Source: Tectiglobus sp965247245 (GTDB lineage Bacteria > Pseudomonadota > Alphaproteobacteria > Rhizobiales > Hyphomicrobiaceae). From it: 64,000 bases of DNA. The notes under the pieces were generated by a model, which made no database searches, was not told where the DNA came from, and saw nothing but the letters and a program-made list of their open reading frames with translations. Below are positions 60,734 through 64,000 of the stretch, one piece after another; the first letter of the stretch is position 1; every line of letters begins with the position of its first letter. Made by a program: the position numbers and the translations under genes. The DNA is taken from NCBI GenBank assembly GCA_965247245.1, contig CBDFGV010000003.1, positions 2,294,001-2,358,000 on the forward strand. The letters are read 5' to 3'.

Positions 60734-63523
60734 TCAAACAGCGGAAACGAGCCTTACAGGGTGCAGGCGCTCCTCCGCTGCGGCCTGATGGTTGTCCATC
60801 GGCTGTGACAGAAGTTGACCGAATTCCTGTAACGGAACCGGGCGGCTGAAATAGTAGCCCTGTCCTTCATCACAACCTAAGCTGCGCAAGGTTCCGACGG
60901 CCTCTCGGTCCTCGATGCCCTCGGCTATGATCGACAAATCCATTCCTTTACACAGTGCGATGAGCGAACTGACGATAGCTTTGTTGTGTTTGTCAGAGCA
61001 GATGTTCATGACAAAAGATCGATCGACTTTGAGCCGGTCCAAAGGAAAACGCTTGAGATAGGTCAGGCTGGCGTAGCCTGTCCCGAAATCATCGAACGCG
61101 ATACCGACACCCATCGCCTGGATTCGAGAAAGCGTCGCGACAGTCTCTTCAGTGTTCTCAATGAGAATGTCTTCGGTAAGTTCCAACTCAAGCAGATGAG
61201 GGGAAAGACCGGTATCGCGCAGCAGGCCATCAACACGCATGTGTAGACTGCCGCTGGCAAGCTGTGAGGGCGAGATATTGACGCCGATCCTCACACTGTG
61301 GCCTTGCAGCTCCCATTGGCGCGCTTGATGGATCGCGGTCTCAAGCACCCAATCCGCAACTAGGTCTGAAAGCGAACTAGAGTTGACAATCGGCATAAAC
61401 ACAGCCGGTGACACGACTCGTCCAGAGCGATGGTTCCAACGGATCAGAGCCTCAGCGCCAACGATGCGTTCACTTTGAAGATCGACCTGCGGTTGGTAAT
61501 AGAGCTCAAACTCCTTGTTCGCGAATGCGGATTGGAGCTCTTCCTCCAGTTTCAGTCGGGTCGCCATAGCGGCACGAATTTCGCTCGTGTAGAACGCAAA
61601 CGAGCCGCTCTGCTTCGCTTTTGAATCGTAGAGAGCAAGGTCGGCATTGGCGAGCAATAGATCGGCTTCCAGGCCGTCGCTCGGATAGACTGAAATTCCA
61701 ATGCTGGCTTGTGCACAAACTTTCTGTCCATCGACCACAAGCTGGGTTCTCGCAAGTACGCGTGAAATCTCTTCAGCCAACTCTGCCGCGGCCTGCCGAG
61801 CATCATCTTGCGCGATAATGATTGTGAACTCATCGCCGCCCATCCGCGCAACGAGTGCTCCTGCAGCGGATGTCTTCAGAGCGATTGCGACTTCTTGCAA
61901 AAGCCTGTCACCTGTCTGGTGACCGTAGGTATCATTGATGATCTTGAAATCATCGAGATCGATGATAAGGACGGCAAACTCACTACCCATAGCCTCAGCA
62001 TCTGAGGCAGCTTTGGCCAACGCATCATTGAACTGACTTCGGTTTGCGAGTCCCGTAAGAGTGTCGTGCTCTGCCAGGTATTTGATGCGTTGCTGCTCGC
62101 GTTTGCGGCTAGTGACATCACGAATAGTGACGCCAAAGCTCACCGTGCCATCCACCTGCCACCGGGACAGACAGATTTCGGCATCGAAGTTGCTGCCATC
62201 ACCCTTTATGCCCTGCAGCTCCAAGTTAATGCGCGCCGAAGAATGACACTCGCCATTGAAGTCGCGCTTGTCGTCGCTAGCAGTTCGCCATGCACCTTCG
62301 AGTGTGTTGTCGAACAGCCTGATTATCGGCATACCGACGAGATCTTTTGCCCGATAGCCAAAGATGTCTTCTGTGGCAGGATTACAGAAGGTGACTGTAC
62401 CGGCCTGATCCGTACAAATGATGCCATCGCCCAACGAGTGCGCAATTGTCTGGAAGCGTCGCTGTCCTAGCGTAGCAAGAATTCGGTAAACGCCGATCTC
62501 TTCAATAACAGTGAACAGGAAATATCCGACAAGTGCACTCAGTATTAGTGAGGTATCGACGATGACGGGATAGTGGGCTTGGATCCAAAGTGCTGCAGCC
62601 TCAATTGAAAGAGCTAAAGCCGCGAGAACAAAGACGCGCACAGCCAGAGACTTGAGGAACGAGACGAGCGTGCAAAGAAGAGCTAGCACTATTAGGCCAG
62701 CTAATGTTGTGACTGGGCCCGTAGTGCTCAAAGTCCGATTTTGTGAGATCGACTCGCTTGCCAGTGCTTGCAGAACAGGTCCTGCAATGATGCCATATGT
62801 TGGCACGACAAATCGGTCGCCGAGCTCTGCTGCAGTACCACCTATAATAACGCTCTTGCCGCTTAGCTCAGACTTGCCCACACGACCACTAAGAACATCA
62901 GCGACCGAGAACTGAGGGATGGAATTGGGATCTATCCCAAAGTCGATTGCAAATTGGCCGCGTTCAGGCAGAAACTTTCCAGCTAGCAGCGCTCCCATAG
63001 AGGGTAGGAACTCACGGCCGATTTGTTCGCCAAAACGATAGTGTCGAATCCTGCCATCAATCTCAGGCTTAACATTGACTGTGACCGGCCATGCATGCTC
63101 GCTCAGGCTCGGTAGAGGAAATGTCGTATGAATAGACCTCCGCCCATCTGGTTCCACCTGGTATTGTTTGAAGACCGGCAGCATAACTGATCCACCGGCG
63201 TTCTCTAGAGCATGCGCTAACGCCGTGTCGTCTGTTGGATTTGATGCTGAGCTAAAGTCGACATCGAACGCCATTTCGGCGACTTCAGCCTGCTGCAGCT
63301 TCCCGACCAGTTCACCGTATACCCGACGAGGCCAAGGCCATACGCCGATCTTACCAATAGCCTTGGGATCAATTGCAATCACGGCAAGCTGCCCTGAGGC
63401 AGGCTGAGTGAGAATGCGAAACCGAGCATCACTTAGGCCAGAGAATACCGCATCACTAATGCCTGTGCCGTAACTCAATACAACACAGGTAAAAACGATG
63501 ACCAATGACCGAAGTCGCCGCAC
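60734..63523 (-). CDS. CHASE2-PAS-GGDEF-EAL c-di-GMP protein
   Basis: A 929-residue membrane sensor turning over c-di-GMP. An extracytoplasmic CHASE2 domain (about 20-265) is followed by three transmembrane helices (about 268-340), a PAS domain (LATLGQRRFQTIAHSLGDGI onward), GGDEF (VARMGGDEFTIII, active-site motif intact but no RxxD inhibition site before it) and a full EAL domain: EALIRW, VNISPSQL, ELELTEDIL, FDDFGTGYASL, KVDRSFV and EGIEDRE. Both activities look possible. The start is a GTG at 63523. It may feed a Lap-type adhesin system like the one at the left edge. Confidence 0.92.
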   Translation of the reverse strand: MRRLRSLVIVFTCVVLSYGTGISDAVFSGLSDARFRILTQPASGQLAVIAIDPKAIGKIGVWPWPRRVYGELVGKLQQAEVAEMAFDVDFSSASNPTDDTALAHALENAGGSVMLPVFKQYQVEPDGRRSIHTTFPLPSLSEHAWPVTVNVKPEIDGRIRHYRFGEQIGREFLPSMGALLAGKFLPERGQFAIDFGIDPNSIPQFSVADVLSGRVGKSELSGKSVIIGGTAAELGDRFVVPTYGIIAGPVLQALASESISQNRTLSTTGPVTTLAGLIVLALLCTLVSFLKSLAVRVFVLAALALSIEAAALWIQAHYPVIVDTSLILSALVGYFLFTVIEEIGVYRILATLGQRRFQTIAHSLGDGIICTDQAGTVTFCNPATEDIFGYRAKDLVGMPIIRLFDNTLEGAWRTASDDKRDFNGECHSSARINLELQGIKGDGSNFDAEICLSRWQVDGTVSFGVTIRDVTSRKREQQRIKYLAEHDTLTGLANRSQFNDALAKAASDAEAMGSEFAVLIIDLDDFKIINDTYGHQTGDRLLQEVAIALKTSAAGALVARMGGDEFTIIIAQDDARQAAAELAEEISRVLARTQLVVDGQKVCAQASIGISVYPSDGLEADLLLANADLALYDSKAKQSGSFAFYTSEIRAAMATRLKLEEELQSAFANKEFELYYQPQVDLQSERIVGAEALIRWNHRSGRVVSPAVFMPIVNSSSLSDLVADWVLETAIHQARQWELQGHSVRIGVNISPSQLASGSLHMRVDGLLRDTGLSPHLLELELTEDILIENTEETVATLSRIQAMGVGIAFDDFGTGYASLTYLKRFPLDRLKVDRSFVMNICSDKHNKAIVSSLIALCKGMDLSIIAEGIEDREAVGTLRSLGCDEGQGYYFSRPVPLQEFGQLLSQPMDNHQAAAEERLHPVRLVSAV

Positions 63524-63593
63524 GACTTTGCCCCCACGAAATTCCGGTGCGTCTGCTCCCCAAATTGATTGAGACGCACCGGCTAGCTATTCG

Positions 63594-63983
63594 CTAGTTG
63601 TTCCCGTTTCCGCTGCCGTTTCCGTTTCCGTTTCCGTTGCCGTTTCCGTTGCCGTTTCCGTTTCCGTTTCCGTTTCCGTTTCCGTTTCCGTTTCCGTTGC
63701 CGTTTCCGTTTCCGTTTCCGTTGCCGTTTCCGTTTCCGTTGCCGTTTCCGTTCCCGTTTCCGTTGCCGTTTCCGTTCCCGTTTCCATTGCCGCCACCGCC
63801 GCTATTACCATTCCCATTGCTGTTGCCCGCTCCGTTCCCACCGGATGCAATGGTCGTGCTTTTGCCAAGCCCCACAGCAGCCGGACGGTTGGCCTTGCTC
63901 GGACTCTTCCAGATCGTAAGCCTTTTCTTACTTTCTCTCTTTCGCCCTGCTGCCGAGCGGCGCGCAGACGAAGAACGTGACAT
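63594..63983 (-). CDS. Gly-Asn repeat protein
   Basis: A 129-residue frame: a basic N-terminal part (MSRSSSARRSAAGRKRESKK) then about 80 residues of alternating Gly-Asn. The hexamer AACGGN is repeated, and nearly all differences between units fall at the third base of the Gly codon, silent in this frame but amino-acid-changing in the other two. That supports this frame over an ET-repeat frame. No signal peptide is evident and the start may lie beyond the window edge. It is upstream of the c-di-GMP gene, on the same strand. Confidence 0.6.
   Translation of the reverse strand: MSRSSSARRSAAGRKRESKKRLTIWKSPSKANRPAAVGLGKSTTIASGGNGAGNSNGNGNSGGGGNGNGNGNGNGNGNGNGNGNGNGNGNGNGNGNGNGNGNGNGNGNGNGNGNGNGNGNGNGSGNGNN
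63600..63790. repeat. Hexanucleotide tandem repeat
   Basis: About 30 units of the hexamer CCGTTT and its CCGTTG and CCGTTC variants on the plus strand. Such arrays can change length by slippage; loss or gain of whole units keeps the Gly-Asn frame open. It is not a CRISPR array: there are no spacers. Confidence 0.9.
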
Positions 63984-64000
63984 GCCCTTCGTGGCGCGAT

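Noticed and set aside
63600..63790. CRISPR array
   Set aside because: The units are contiguous hexamers without spacers, and no cas genes are present.
63587..63868. Glu-Thr repeat protein in another frame of the hexamer array
   Set aside because: Unit differences change amino acids in this frame but are silent in the Gly-Asn frame, so the latter is the likely coding frame.

Overview
The window reads as an alphaproteobacterial chromosome segment, most likely Hyphomicrobiales/Rhizobiales and probably marine or brackish. Pointers are a LapG-type cysteine proteinase beside a type I secretion adaptor, choline-sulfatase plus choline dehydrogenase, SigF/NrsF and RpoE/ChrR regulatory pairs, UbiG, a green-type proton-pumping rhodopsin with its retinal-forming oxygenase, and an sRNA resembling alphaproteobacterial MmgR. 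No complete rRNA or tRNA gene and no CRISPR array was seen. The species is not resolved.

Layout. 0-2.2 kb: end of a type I secretion adaptor and a LapG-like proteinase. 2.3-6.0 kb: a secreted basic protein and the choline-O-sulfate genes betC-betA. 6.1-7.6 kb: a HigBA toxin-antitoxin pair, the 3' half of a tRNA-Lys gene (a probable attachment-site scar) and an IS3-family remnant. 7.7-12.4 kb: a complete phosphite uptake and oxidation cluster, ptxABC divergent from ptxDE. PtxD keeps every catalytic residue I could check against the Pseudomonas stutzeri enzyme. 12.8-15.9 kb: ECF sigma SigF with anti-sigma NrsF, and a divergent YHS protein. Both transcripts start behind the same GTAAC-N16-CGAA promoter. 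A secreted FGE-like protein follows. 16.2-28.5 kb: a membrane adenylate cyclase, a K+ channel, an isoquinoline-oxidoreductase-type molybdoenzyme, a fasciclin protein, two SDRs, a beta-propeller protein, a LysR regulator and a membrane methyltransferase. 28.8-32.5 kb: a compact three-gene coiled-coil/membrane module of unknown function. 32.9-35.3 kb: ubiG and small secreted proteins.

35.7-48.4 kb is a light and oxidative-stress neighbourhood. It holds a divergent ChrR-like anti-sigma gene, an RpoE-type sigma factor placed separately from it, pdxJ, a NUDIX hydrolase, a rhodopsin-blh-small ORF-TIGR03643 operon, a candidate sRNA, glutathione peroxidase with a DUF2237 protein, and Dps with small membrane proteins. 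48.6-50.1 kb: an orphan cytochrome b followed by an unannotated 46-residue ORF. 50.5-57.0 kb: a large SGNH hydrolase, a DUF2141 protein and a DevBCA-type exporter with a divergent TetR regulator and a clear palindromic operator. 57.2-64 kb: a tyrosine integrase inactivated by one in-frame TGA, a FAD oxidase/GhrA pair, a CHASE2-PAS-GGDEF-EAL protein, and a gene encoding a long Gly-Asn repeat.

Strongest points: the phosphite cluster beside mobile-element scars; the rhodopsin operon with an RNA hairpin between rhodopsin and blh; the uncharacterised three-gene module; a family of about 103-nt intergenic repeats (five copies) that I did not recognise; and the SigF promoter pair. Family names come from recalled motifs, not searches.
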